NCBI GenBank assembly: GCA_023380935.1
Contig: JAMCST010000005.1
Span: 1-61,428, forward strand
Origin: Patescibacteria group bacterium
GTDB lineage: Bacteria > Patescibacteriota > Microgenomatia > UBA1406 > GWC2-37-13
Reading direction: 5' to 3'
DNA length: 61,428 bases
Shown here: positions 26,018 through 34,222 of the stretch, piece by piece
How the letters are laid out: the number at the start of each line of letters is the position of its first letter
Numbering within the stretch: position 1 is the first letter of the stretch
The notes under the pieces: model-generated
Told to the model about the DNA's origin: nothing
Databases searched by the model: none
What the model saw: only the letters and a program-made list of their open reading frames with translations
Program-made: the position numbers and the translations under genes

Positions 26018-26485
26018 ATGAAGAAAAAGAATATTATTATCGTTTCTGTCGCGGCGGCAGTCATATTGGTCGTCGGATTAACCGTTGTCCGCTTGCGTGG
26101 CGGCGGCAGCGCGACGCAGACCGAATCGGTTACGGCCACGCCGTCGCCGGAGATGGTGATCCCGACGGTAGGATCGCAAACCACCGTAACCGTCACACCG
26201 GCCAATACCCGTCACGCCGTCATTGTCGACGTGGAGGGGATTCCCGCTGGCACCACCAGCATCGATTACTCGATCTCCTACCAAACCAAACAACAGGGAC
26301 TGCAGGGGATCATCGGGACCATCAGCCTGGATAACGGCGAGACGTCATATCAGATTAAACGCGATCTGGGAACGTGTTCCTCCGGAACCTGCGTCTATCA
26401 TGACGTGGTGGGAAAGGTGACGGTGCAGCTAAAGTTTACCGGGGACTATGGTGACAAGTTGTACGAAAAAGATTTCCCTTTTTAA
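26018..26485 (+). CDS. Hypothetical membrane-anchored protein
   Basis: 155 aa. One N-terminal membrane segment (about 5-24), a Thr/Pro-rich linker, then a beta-rich domain (about 60-155) with a CSSGTC motif likely to form a disulphide outside the cell. Family not recognised. It lies between glyS and rpsT with no obvious functional tie to them. Confidence 0.7.
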   Translation: MKKKNIIIVSVAAAVILVVGLTVVRLRGGGSATQTESVTATPSPEMVIPTVGSQTTVTVTPANTRHAVIVDVEGIPAGTTSIDYSISYQTKQQGLQGIIGTISLDNGETSYQIKRDLGTCSSGTCVYHDVVGKVTVQLKFTGDYGDKLYEKDFPF

Positions 26486-26501
26486 TCACGGGTTAGTTAA
26501 G

Positions 26502-26510
26502 AAAGGAGGT
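26502..26510 (+). promoter_or_regulatory. Strong Shine-Dalgarno of rpsT
   Basis: AAAGGAGGT, with GTG continuing the match, a near-perfect complement to the 16S rRNA 3' end, ten bases before ATG 26521. By eye it is the only strong Shine-Dalgarno site in the window. Confidence 0.85.
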
Positions 26511-26520
26511 GGGTTGATTC

Positions 26521-26778
26521 ATGCCGAATATTAAATCCGCCAAAAAAAAATTACGCCAAGACCAAAAACGCACCAAGAAAAACAACACGCATCGTAACAT
26601 GATCAAAAGATCACTCCATGCTTTTAAAAAGCTACTGGTTAAGGATCGGAAAAAAGAACTGCGCCGGGCCTATGCGCTCATCGATAAAGCGGCGAAACGT
26701 AAGGTAATCCACAAGAACAAGGCCGCACGACTGAAGTCAAAAATCGGCAAATTGGCGAGTAGTTCTAAAAAAGGATGA
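26521..26778 (+). CDS. rpsT: 30S ribosomal protein S20
   Basis: 85 aa, lysine- and arginine-rich helical protein starting MPNIKSAKKKLRQDQKRTKK, typical for S20, with KKELRRAYALIDKAAKRKVIHKNKAARLKS further on. S20 binds 16S rRNA early in assembly; in Escherichia coli it is autoregulated at translation. Here it stands out by its strong ribosome binding site. The stop overlaps the next gene by four bases. Confidence 0.95.
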   Translation: MPNIKSAKKKLRQDQKRTKKNNTHRNMIKRSLHAFKKLLVKDRKKELRRAYALIDKAAKRKVIHKNKAARLKSKIGKLASSSKKG

Positions 26779-27296
26779 AATACAAAATCAATCTGTTTCC
26801 GGCCAAAGAACGCACCTTGATGGACAAGGTAGTGTATTTTTCGTTGAATTATCTGCGCTATATCCTGGTGATTACCCAGACGGTCATCATCGGGGTATTC
26901 TTTTACCGGATTAAAATCGATCAGGAAATTGTAGATCTTAAAGATTCGTTGTCCCAAAAGCAGGAGATCGTCAGCGTCTCGACTCCGCTCATGTCCGAAG
27001 CCGAAGCGGTGGATCGTACAACCAGATTGGCAGCCGATATCGTCAACGATCAAAACAAAACGCAGCAGATGTTGAGCTATTTTCTAAGCCGGTTTCCGGA
27101 AAAAATGACCATGACTAGATTAGTTATCAATAACGACAGCGTAGAGTTTGAGGCGATGACGGTTGACTCCATGACGATCAAGCTGTTTACCAACCGGATT
27201 GCCAAAGAGGCCCATTTCGGTGCAATCCAGCTGAAGAAAATCCAGAAACGCGAAGGCGGTTTTTTTATCAATTTTGTCCTAAACCAGTATCACTAG
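26775..27296 (+). CDS. pilN: PilN-like type IV pilus assembly protein
   Basis: 173 aa. The start KYKINLFPAKERTLMDK followed by one membrane segment (about 28-46) is the typical PilN layout (short cytosolic INL-P motif, membrane helix, coiled coil, small ferredoxin-like domain). PilN links the cytosolic PilM ring to PilO in the inner-membrane alignment complex. No pilM is adjacent. Coupled to rpsT by ATGA, and the PilO-like gene follows after one base. Confidence 0.72.
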   Translation: MKYKINLFPAKERTLMDKVVYFSLNYLRYILVITQTVIIGVFFYRIKIDQEIVDLKDSLSQKQEIVSVSTPLMSEAEAVDRTTRLAADIVNDQNKTQQMLSYFLSRFPEKMTMTRLVINNDSVEFEAMTVDSMTIKLFTNRIAKEAHFGAIQLKKIQKREGGFFINFVLNQYH

Positions 27297-27297
27297 C

Positions 27298-27879
27298 ATG
27301 AGAAAATCCGACATCAAAAAACTGCTATTCGCCAACAAGGTCAAGGACTACAGCTTTACCGTCGCTTTTTTCCTGATTTTTTCCTTTTTTCTCGTTTTCA
27401 TTATCAAACCCAACGTCGTGTTGGTTTTTAACCTGGAAAAAGAAAAAACGGCACTAACCGACCTGAACAATAATTACGAGAACGTCATCGCCAACATCGT
27501 CGGTATCCAGACAGAACTGGAAAAGTCACGGGACGATCTGTATCTGATTAAGCAAGCCATCCCGTCGGTGCCCGACGTGAATGTGGTGGTCAACGACGTC
27601 CGTCAGTCCGCCTCCGATACCGGACTAATTATCAAAAAGTTCGACATTAATCAGGTTAACTTGAAATATCCCGACTCCACCGATAAGGAAGCGCATACGC
27701 TCGAGGTCAGTTTGGAGTCCGAGGCGGATTTTCCCACCGCCCGGGCGTTTATCGACTCCCTCCTCAACCAGCGGCGCTTAAAAAAATTCAGTCAAATCAC
27801 CATTGCCAACCCTCCTAAAGCCGCCAGCGGCGGCGCCAATTTAAAAATTGATATCCAACTGCAGGGTTTCTACCTATGA
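27298..27879 (+). CDS. pilO: PilO-like type IV pilus assembly protein
   Basis: 193 aa. One membrane segment (about 18-38), a coiled-coil region to about 95 and a C-terminal alpha/beta domain with VSLESEADFPTARAFIDSLLNQRR, which fits the PilO fold. PilO dimerises with PilN. The identification rests on topology, size and the pair with the preceding gene. The stop overlaps the next ORF as ATGA. Confidence 0.72.
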   Translation: MRKSDIKKLLFANKVKDYSFTVAFFLIFSFFLVFIIKPNVVLVFNLEKEKTALTDLNNNYENVIANIVGIQTELEKSRDDLYLIKQAIPSVPDVNVVVNDVRQSASDTGLIIKKFDINQVNLKYPDSTDKEAHTLEVSLESEADFPTARAFIDSLLNQRRLKKFSQITIANPPKAASGGANLKIDIQLQGFYL

Positions 27880-28061
27880 GCAGAAAGGAATTACTCATTA
27901 TCGCGGTCGGAATTTTCCTGACGGTGATTGCTTGGATGATCATCGACGTATATAACGTCAGCAACTCTCCCTATACCAATCTCAAGATGGAACCGGTCAC
28001 CGTTCCCAGTTATCACGTCGACACGAAAACGATCGAAACATTAAAAAACAAACAGCCTTGA
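27876..28061 (+). CDS. Small single-pass membrane protein
   Basis: 61 aa: one membrane helix (about 5-24) and a polar tail of about 35 residues. It is coupled to the PilO-like gene by ATGA and stands four bases before the next gene, so it is probably a real part of the pilus operon. Family not recognised; PilP is one thought by position but no sequence feature supports it. Confidence 0.6.
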   Translation: MSRKELLIIAVGIFLTVIAWMIIDVYNVSNSPYTNLKMEPVTVPSYHVDTKTIETLKNKQP

Positions 28062-28065
28062 TTCT

Positions 28066-29358
28066 ATGACTTATAGTCGTTACTACCTGCGGTCGCGGTG
28101 GCGCTTTCCGTTAATTTTGGCGGGGGTGGCACTATTAAGCGTCGTCGCCTTGGTTTACGTCATGACGCAACCACCGGCCGCGCCGAAAACGCCGGCGACT
28201 TCGGCCGTGTCGGCCTTTCAGGTGGTTAACCTCGGGTCGGGTTCGGCCGGGGTATTTTGGCAGACCACTCAACCCAGCACCGGTTATCTGCGGTTGGGGA
28301 CTCAGGCCGACCGTCTGACGACGACGGTGGGAGACGGACGCGATCTGGACGCAAAAGCCAAAGGTAAGTACCGGTTTCATTACGCGCCTTTGTCGCAGTT
28401 GACGCCCCAGACCCGGTACTATTATCGCATTGTCTCCGGGGCGGTCAGCACGCCCAGCTCGGATCAACCACCGGCGTACTTTATCACGCCGCTGAACACC
28501 GTGACCGACCTTTCGCCCAAAATGACACTGGGTAAGGTGGTGGATCGTCATAACCAGCCGGTGAGTGACGCTTTTGTGATTTTTCGATTTGACCAGTACG
28601 GTTCGTTACTCACCCAGACGAAGTTGACCGGCGAGTGGTTGATGCCCCTCACTTATCTGGTGGAGCTTGATCAGGGAAAAAACCGGGTGGTGACTTCGGT
28701 CGACACGACGCCGGTAACGGTGGAGATTATCAGTCCCGACGGCCAGAAAGCCAGCGTGACAACCGATGTGACGGCGTTACTCACCAGCAACCGGACCATT
28801 ACGCTGGGGAAAAATTATCGTTTCTTAAGCGCCGCCCAGGTGTTGGGTGTCAGCGACGCGTCCGACCCTAAACAGGCCGGAACCATCAGTATCATTTATC
28901 CAAAAGACGGCGCCGTGATTGCCGCGGCCCATCCGTTACTAAAGGGAAAAGCGCTGTCGGGACAGGCCGTTTGGCTAAGTATCAACTCCCAGCCGCAGCA
29001 GAATTTTCGCGTTACGGCCGACAATCAGGGTGACTGGCGGGTATTGTTTACCCCGGCGATCGCTGCGGGGAAGTATCGGTTGACGTTAACGACCAAGGAC
29101 CAGGCCGGTAAGGAGGTTACCGTCATTCACCAGTTCACCATTGCCAAAAGCGGGGAGCAGGTGCTGGGCGAGGCGACCGGTGAGGCGCAGCCAACCATCA
29201 CCATGGCCGTTACCGTCACCGCGACCCCGACCGCGATCGCCTTGGTGTCGCCGAGCCTATCGGCCACGCCTCCGGTTACCGGAGTCAGCCAAAACCTGTG
29301 GTTCATCGGCAGCATCGCTTTGACCGTGGTGGGGGCGGGATTACTGCTTGCTTTTTAA
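28066..29358 (+). CDS. Surface protein with FN3-like, CarboxypepD-like and Ig-like domains
   Basis: 430 aa. N-terminal membrane segment (about 15-33), a fibronectin-III-like domain close to the N-terminal domain of purple acid phosphatases (STGYLRLGTQ...LTPQTRYYYRIVSG, about 65-140), a carboxypeptidase-regulatory-like domain (GKVVDRHNQPVSDAFVIF, about 160-240), an Ig-like domain (ISIIYPKDGAV, about 285-370), a Thr/Pro-rich stretch, then PVTG (403-406) and a hydrophobic C-terminal helix. The last elements resemble a degenerate sortase signal. Probably displayed on the cell surface or pilus. Confidence 0.72.
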   Translation: MTYSRYYLRSRWRFPLILAGVALLSVVALVYVMTQPPAAPKTPATSAVSAFQVVNLGSGSAGVFWQTTQPSTGYLRLGTQADRLTTTVGDGRDLDAKAKGKYRFHYAPLSQLTPQTRYYYRIVSGAVSTPSSDQPPAYFITPLNTVTDLSPKMTLGKVVDRHNQPVSDAFVIFRFDQYGSLLTQTKLTGEWLMPLTYLVELDQGKNRVVTSVDTTPVTVEIISPDGQKASVTTDVTALLTSNRTITLGKNYRFLSAAQVLGVSDASDPKQAGTISIIYPKDGAVIAAAHPLLKGKALSGQAVWLSINSQPQQNFRVTADNQGDWRVLFTPAIAAGKYRLTLTTKDQAGKEVTVIHQFTIAKSGEQVLGEATGEAQPTITMAVTVTATPTAIALVSPSLSATPPVTGVSQNLWFIGSIALTVVGAGLLLAF

Positions 29359-29371
29359 CGGCCGCAGTCGT

Positions 29372-29377
29372 TAGAAT
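29372..29377 (+). promoter_or_regulatory. -10 box TAGAAT
   Basis: TAGAAT ends six bases before ATG 29384; an overlapping TATAAT (29377-29382) would be too close to the start codon. Leaderless geometry. Confidence 0.35.
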
Positions 29378-29383
29378 ATAATT

Positions 29384-30040
29384 ATGGAAGAGGTGATCGG
29401 GTTTTTAGCATCGATAAACAAAATCAGCATCGTCGCCTTTATCATCACGATGGGATTCCTGGTCTACGAATTCCGTCTGATCCGGCGTGAGAAAATAAGT
29501 CAAACAAAACCCAGCATTCCCCGCTTTGACGCCGGTCACCCCGGGGGGGAAGGCCGGTTCCAGTCCGCGACGGTGGTGGATCGCAGTAAAAAGGTGGATA
29601 TTAACTTTCAGAGCCAGCGCTGGCTGTTTTCCATCTTATTTTTGATGGCGATTTTCTTTGCCGGCGTGACGGTCATCGGTTTTGTCGCGCGCACCGACTC
29701 CGGCAACACTAACCCACCCGTCACCGTAGTCTATCACGAGGTGGCCTCCGGAGGCGTTAAGATCTATACGCCGGACTGGAAGGAGATAGGCAAAGACCAG
29801 CTTAACGCCGTTCAACCCGGCAGTGAGATCATTATCGGGGTCGAGTCGATTCCCGACGCGGACATTGATCGGGCGCGTATCCGGGTCAACAGTAGCCAGT
29901 GGTCCGCCGACAATATCACCGTTAAATACGACAAAGGCCGCAACATTTATTATCGTTCCTATCAGTTAGCCTCTAATACGGCGCAGTTAACCATTGAAGC
30001 CCAACTCCATTCGGTGAAAGACGGGTGGTTGGGCGATTAA
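29384..30040 (+). CDS. Hypothetical membrane protein with external beta domain
   Basis: 218 aa with two membrane segments (about 14-29 and 84-106), a short cytosolic loop between them, and a C-terminal domain of about 110 residues that would lie outside. The outside domain has no cysteine and looks beta-rich. Family not recognised. Neighbours are surface proteins, one with an LPETG signal two bases downstream. Confidence 0.65.
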   Translation: MEEVIGFLASINKISIVAFIITMGFLVYEFRLIRREKISQTKPSIPRFDAGHPGGEGRFQSATVVDRSKKVDINFQSQRWLFSILFLMAIFFAGVTVIGFVARTDSGNTNPPVTVVYHEVASGGVKIYTPDWKEIGKDQLNAVQPGSEIIIGVESIPDADIDRARIRVNSSQWSADNITVKYDKGRNIYYRSYQLASNTAQLTIEAQLHSVKDGWLGD

Positions 30041-30042
30041 CC

Positions 30043-30531
30043 ATGAAAAAGAAAGTTTCTACCATCGTGTTGGCGGTTACCACGGTGTTACTACTGGTGG
30101 GGGCGGTGTACACCAGTGTTTTGCTCAGGCAGGAACCCGGACAGCAGGCGGCCACCACCATTCAAAAGACCAAAGCCGCCAGCAAAACCTACCTGCTGGC
30201 GTTTAACGTCAACGTTCCCATCCCGTCGCCGACCACGATACCGTCCGCGGCGCCGACTGCCGACCTGACCGAACCCAGCCCCAGTCCCAGTCCGGCCAAT
30301 CAACCGACCGGTGCAGCGGCTCCAACCGGAAGTAGCGCGTCAGACCTGTCGCCCAGCCCGACCGAGATCATTCTGGCAAAAAACGTCACGGCGCCGACCA
30401 CGACCGGGACGGCGTCACTGACTGTTTCTCCCACCAAAGTGAGCGCTTTGCCCGAAACCGGCTGGACCCAGTACTCCCTCATTATCTTTATCGCTTCCGT
30501 CACCGTATTTTTCCTCGCCTTTATTTTTTAG
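30043..30531 (+). CDS. LPETG-containing surface protein
   Basis: 162 aa. Signal/anchor helix at about 7-28, a Pro/Ser/Thr/Ala-rich low-complexity stalk (60-130), then LPETG (136-140) and a hydrophobic tail (144-162). LPxTG plus a hydrophobic helix is the sortase cell-wall sorting signal; the usual positively charged residues after the helix are missing. A sortase is encoded at 39205-39948. The stalk is likely the attachment spacer of a very small surface display protein. Overlaps tpiA tail to tail by 11 bases. Confidence 0.72.
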   Translation: MKKKVSTIVLAVTTVLLLVGAVYTSVLLRQEPGQQAATTIQKTKAASKTYLLAFNVNVPIPSPTTIPSAAPTADLTEPSPSPSPANQPTGAAAPTGSSASDLSPSPTEIILAKNVTAPTTTGTASLTVSPTKVSALPETGWTQYSLIIFIASVTVFFLAFIF

Positions 30532-31177
30532 GAAGACAAGCCATGAATTCGCAACCCTGCAATGAAGCGGTTCCGATCAGTAATCCGTCGATCTGGGCAG
30601 TCGATAGGTATGTTTGAATATTGGCAGAATTGACACTGCCGCCGTAAAGGAAGGCGGTGGTGGGCGCAAGCCTGATTTGGGAGCGGAAGTCAATGACGGT
30701 CTGGACCGGATAATTATTTCCCGAGGCGATGGCGTCTACCGGTTCATAAGCCAGCAGATCGGTTTCCGGAGGAACCGCCTGATGGATGGAGCTCAGGCAC
30801 ACAACGGTTTTTATCCCGTAACGGTGCGCTTGTTGACTTTTTTTGAGTATTTGGTCGTCGGTTTCTCCCAGCCAGCGTCTTCTTTCGCTGTGTCCGATAA
30901 TCACGTAGTCGGCGATTTTTTCCAGCATGGCGGCAGTGGTCTCGCCGGTATATTTGCCGCGGTCAAACCGGGAGATGTCCTGGGCCCCGAATTTGACCCG
31001 TGGCAGGCGGGCCTGGTAACGGTTCTTGATTGTCAATAGATAGGGAAGTGGCGGGCAAATGACGACTTCCAGATCGGTGAACGACTCGGGATGATAGATA
31101 CGACTGAATTCATCCATCCAGCCAAGACATTGCTCCAGGTTTTTTTCCGCCTTCCAGTTAGCGATAAAATAGCGCAT
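30521..31177 (-). CDS. tpiA: Triosephosphate isomerase (short)
   Basis: 218 aa, about 30 residues shorter than usual. Catalytic residues are in place: N7 and K9 (ANWK), H96 (IGHSERR) and E145 (AYEPVDAIASG), plus the GGSVN phosphate loop near residue 190. It interconverts dihydroxyacetone phosphate and glyceraldehyde-3-phosphate in glycolysis. The shortening falls in peripheral loops. Expressed from its own leaderless promoter, divergent from the helicase gene. Confidence 0.93.
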   Translation of the reverse strand: MRYFIANWKAEKNLEQCLGWMDEFSRIYHPESFTDLEVVICPPLPYLLTIKNRYQARLPRVKFGAQDISRFDRGKYTGETTAAMLEKIADYVIIGHSERRRWLGETDDQILKKSQQAHRYGIKTVVCLSSIHQAVPPETDLLAYEPVDAIASGNNYPVQTVIDFRSQIRLAPTTAFLYGGSVNSANIQTYLSTAQIDGLLIGTASLQGCEFMACLPKK

Positions 31178-31178
31178 A

Positions 31179-31187
31179 TGTTAACAT
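31179..31187 (+). promoter_or_regulatory. Extended -10 promoter of the uvrD-like gene
   Basis: TGtTAACAT ends eight bases before ATG 31196. It overlaps the divergent tpiA -10 box, so only one direction may be used at a time. Confidence 0.4.
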
Positions 31188-31191
31188 TATA
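31186..31191 (-). promoter_or_regulatory. -10 box TATAAT of tpiA
   Basis: TATAAT on the minus strand, ending eight bases before the tpiA ATG (31177). Leaderless geometry, overlapping the divergent promoter of the helicase gene. Confidence 0.5.
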
Positions 31192-31195
31192 AACT

Positions 31196-32956
31196 ATGGA
31201 TCAGGCAATATTCAAAAAGCTGAACCGTAAGCAGCAGGAGGCGGTAAAACAGGCGAACGGCCCATCGTTGATTCTGGCCGGCGCCGGCTCGGGAAAAACG
31301 CGGGTGCTGGTCTATAAAGTGTTGCACCTGATCAAAAACCACGGCATTGATCCCAGGGCGATTGTCATGATTACCTTTACCAATAAGGCGGCCGGGGAAA
31401 TGCGGTCGCGGATCAACCAAACCTTGGGTTATAGCGGCACCTTTCATGCGTTTTGCTGCATGGTGCTGAGACGATTCGGTCCGGCAATCGGGGTCGATCG
31501 TGAATTTGTGATCTATGATGAAGACGACCAAAAAAGCCTGATAAAGTCGGTCCTAAAACAGGAGGACGTCACCCAGTTTTCTCCCGCCTATTTTCTCAAT
31601 CGGATTTCCGCGGCCAAATCGATGTTGATCGGCCCCGAGCGTTATCAGGAGATTTTTTCCGACTATCAAGCCGCCCGAACCGCCAGGATTTACCAACGTT
31701 ACCAGCGGCTACTGGGCAAAAATCAGGCCGTTGACTTTGACGATCTGATTATGCAGACGGTCGCCCTGTTTACCAGCCATCCCGACAGTCTGGCTTATTA
31801 TCAGAGACAGTACCGTTATCTGTTGGTGGACGAGTTTCAGGATACCAACTTTGCCCAGTATCAGTTGGTGCGTTGGTTGGCCGGTCAGGAGCATAACGTT
31901 ACCGTGGTCGGCGATTTCTCCCAAAGCATCTATTCCTGGCGGGGGGCCGATATCCGCAACCTGGAAAAGTTCCAGACGGATTTTCCCGAAACCAAAACCT
32001 ACTATCTGGAACAGAATTACCGTTCCACTCAGAAAATTCTCGACTTTGCCCATCAGATAATTGAGAAAAATCAGACCCACCCGATTCTGCAGTTGTTTAC
32101 CACCAACGTCCAAGGCGAGGCTCCCGTTTTCCATGTCAGCGGCAATGCGGAAGGAGAGGCGCTGTTCGTGGCCGACGAGATCCAACGCCTACAGTCAAAA
32201 TATCCGGCCCAGGAAATCGCCGTGCTCTACCGCACCAACGCCCAGTCCCGTTTGATCGAAGAAGTGTTCTTGCGCGCCGGAATCAACTATACGCTTATCG
32301 GAGGCACGCGTTTTTACGAAAGAAAAGAGATCAAGGATGTGTTGGCCTACCTGCGATTGTTGATCAACGTTAACGATTCGGTGGCCAGGGCACGCGGTCA
32401 GAAATTGGGAAAGCGCCGCTGGAGCGATTTCCTACGTTTCCGCCGCCGCCATGCCCGCTGGCAGCAACATACCACCGACGAGTTAATGAACGGAATTTTT
32501 TCCGCCACCGGCTATCTTCAGCTTTACGATATCCACAATCCAGAAGACTATGCCCGGTTGGAGAATATCAAGGAACTCCGGTCGGTGGCCCTGGGATTTC
32601 CCGACCTTGGCCGATTCTTGGAACAGGTGGCGTTGGTCGAGTCGGAGTATTTTGAAAAAGAAAAACGCACCGGTCATCATGACGGTGTCCGGTTGATGAC
32701 GCTGCACCAGGTTAAAGGACTGGAGTTTGCCGTGGTATTTGTCGTCGGATTGGAGGAAGGCTTGTTACCTCATAGCCGGTCGCTCGACGACAATTTTCAA
32801 CTTGAGGAGGAACGCCGGTTGTTTTACGTGGGCGTGACGCGGGCAAAACAGCGTCTTTACCTTACCCGCGCCCAACGTCGGTTTATTTTCGGGAGCCGCG
32901 TCGAAACCATGCCCTCCCGTTTTATCAGTGACTACACTATGGATAACGACGGGTGA
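31196..32956 (+). CDS. uvrD: UvrD/PcrA-type superfamily 1 DNA helicase (short)
   Basis: 586 aa; PcrA and UvrD are about 720. Walker A GAGSGKT (29-35), TFTNKAAGEM (motif Ia), VDEFQDTN (211-218, motif II), VGDFSQSIYSWRGA (III), QNYRST (IV), TLHQVKGLEFAVVFVVGLEEG (V) and YVGVTRAKQRLYL (VI) are intact, so it should be an active 3'-5' helicase. The 2B region is reduced: the PxRGIG segment that usually follows YLRLLIN is missing. Likely role in repair and removal of recombination intermediates. Confidence 0.92.
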   Translation: MDQAIFKKLNRKQQEAVKQANGPSLILAGAGSGKTRVLVYKVLHLIKNHGIDPRAIVMITFTNKAAGEMRSRINQTLGYSGTFHAFCCMVLRRFGPAIGVDREFVIYDEDDQKSLIKSVLKQEDVTQFSPAYFLNRISAAKSMLIGPERYQEIFSDYQAARTARIYQRYQRLLGKNQAVDFDDLIMQTVALFTSHPDSLAYYQRQYRYLLVDEFQDTNFAQYQLVRWLAGQEHNVTVVGDFSQSIYSWRGADIRNLEKFQTDFPETKTYYLEQNYRSTQKILDFAHQIIEKNQTHPILQLFTTNVQGEAPVFHVSGNAEGEALFVADEIQRLQSKYPAQEIAVLYRTNAQSRLIEEVFLRAGINYTLIGGTRFYERKEIKDVLAYLRLLINVNDSVARARGQKLGKRRWSDFLRFRRRHARWQQHTTDELMNGIFSATGYLQLYDIHNPEDYARLENIKELRSVALGFPDLGRFLEQVALVESEYFEKEKRTGHHDGVRLMTLHQVKGLEFAVVFVVGLEEGLLPHSRSLDDNFQLEEERRLFYVGVTRAKQRLYLTRAQRRFIFGSRVETMPSRFISDYTMDNDG

Positions 32957-32981
32957 GTTGAGAGACAGTGGTGGTTTATTA

Positions 32982-32987
32982 TATAAT
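32982..32987 (+). promoter_or_regulatory. -10 box TATAAT of the acyltransferase gene
   Basis: TATAAT ends 15 bases before ATG 33003, so a leader of about 9 bases is predicted. No Shine-Dalgarno. Confidence 0.5.
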
Positions 32988-33002
32988 GACCTAAATTACA
33001 CT

Positions 33003-33608
33003 ATGCTTATCCCAGTCAGCGATCGTCACGGCCATCGCCTGACCGCCGCCCAGTTTTTTACTAAAGTTAAGGCGCGGCTGCTGATGATTAATTTGGAGCT
33101 GTGTCTGTTGATCCTCCATGGAGTTGGCCACCTGCCGTTTCACCACCTGCGCCGTTTTTTTTATCGCCTCGCCGGTCTGCGACTCGGTTCCGGTTCGACC
33201 ATCCATATGGGGGCCCGTTTTTATCAACCAAATCAGATAGAGATTGGACACGACACGATTTTAGGCGAGAAGATCGTGCTTGACGGCCGGGCACCGTTGA
33301 AGATCGGTAGCCATGTGGACATCGCTTCGGCCGTAATGATATATAACGCCCAGCACGACGTTAACGACCCGGATTTTTCCCAGGTTAACCAGCCGGTAAC
33401 AATCGGTGATTACGTGTTTGTCGGACCGCGATCAATCATCCTGCCCGGCGTCACCCTCGGGACGGGCGCGGTGGTGGCGGCCGGCGCCGTGGTCACCAAG
33501 GACGTGCCTCCGTACGCGATAGTGGCTGGCGTGCCGGCCAAGATTATCGGCGAGCGCCGAATAAAAAATCCCCATTATCGTTTGGGCCGGGCCCATTGGT
33601 TCAGATGA
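33003..33608 (+). CDS. Left-handed beta-helix acyltransferase (WcaF/maltose acetyltransferase type)
   Basis: 201 aa from ATG 33003, placed by the upstream TATAAT. The hexapeptide repeats run from about residue 60 to 185 (LGSGSTIHMGARF, IEIGHDTILGEKIVLDG, VTIGDYVFVGPRSIILPGVTLG, GAVVAAGAVVTKDVPPYAIVAGVPAKII). The last signature is that of sugar O-acetyltransferases using acetyl-CoA. An N-terminal hydrophobic patch (about 25-45) may touch the membrane. Probably decorates an envelope glycan. Confidence 0.88.
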   Translation: MLIPVSDRHGHRLTAAQFFTKVKARLLMINLELCLLILHGVGHLPFHHLRRFFYRLAGLRLGSGSTIHMGARFYQPNQIEIGHDTILGEKIVLDGRAPLKIGSHVDIASAVMIYNAQHDVNDPDFSQVNQPVTIGDYVFVGPRSIILPGVTLGTGAVVAAGAVVTKDVPPYAIVAGVPAKIIGERRIKNPHYRLGRAHWFR

Positions 33609-34221
33609 TCTGGAGTAAGGCGTCGGGACGGTCGATGAGCCAGGTGGGGTGATGGAGCATCAGCCGGTGGCGCGGATGCAGTCCCCAACTGACCGCCGCT
33701 GCCTCAATTTTTAGCCGCTGGCACGCTTCAATGTCACGGACCTCGTCCCCAACATAGACGGTGGTTTTCGGATCAAGCCGGTACTGGCTGATAATTTTTT
33801 TCAAGGCCCGGTCCTTGCCGAACAAGTTATTGGCGCTCCAGACAAAATCAAACGCTGTCAGGTCGTATCTGGCCAGCACGCCACGGACGTTGTCCGCTCC
33901 GTTTGAGGTGAGGATTCCCAGCTTAACACCGCGTTTTTTCAGTTCCTGCAGTACCGTGACCAGGGAAGGAAACAGTTTTACCTGGGTGATATGCTGGGCG
34001 AACAAGGCCCGTCCTTTTATCAACAGGCCGGGGATGCGCCAGAGGGGAAGGTGGAGGATTTCCCTTATTTCGGCGTAGTCCCGGTGCCGCAGCTGTTCAA
34101 TGCGGGTGTCGCTGATGGTAAAGTGGTAAGAAGCGGCCAGCTCTTTGATAATGCCTTTAATGATCGGCCAGGTGTCGGCGAGCGTTCCGTCAAAGTCAAA
34201 AATAACCGTTTGTTTTTTCAT
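33601..34221 (-). CDS. HAD-family phosphatase
   Basis: 206 aa from ATG 34221. Motif I is FDFDGTLADT (D9 nucleophile, D11), motif II LGILTSNG and motif IV VYVGDEVRDIEA. The helical cap domain sits between motif I and II, so it is of the phosphoglycolate phosphatase/beta-phosphoglucomutase class. The natural substrate is unknown. It overlaps the acyltransferase tail to tail by eight bases and follows the VanW gene by one base. Confidence 0.88.
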   Translation of the reverse strand: MKKQTVIFDFDGTLADTWPIIKGIIKELAASYHFTISDTRIEQLRHRDYAEIREILHLPLWRIPGLLIKGRALFAQHITQVKLFPSLVTVLQELKKRGVKLGILTSNGADNVRGVLARYDLTAFDFVWSANNLFGKDRALKKIISQYRLDPKTTVYVGDEVRDIEACQRLKIEAAAVSWGLHPRHRLMLHHPTWLIDRPDALLQII

Positions 34222-34222
34222 A

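Noticed and set aside
30614-31039. Long open frame on the plus strand within tpiA
   Set aside because: It is antisense to a clear TIM gene with all catalytic residues, and has no family resemblance.
33003-33608. Start at 32928 for the acyltransferase
   Set aside because: It would place the start inside the helicase gene and upstream of the TATAAT; ATG 33003 fits the promoter and the family length.
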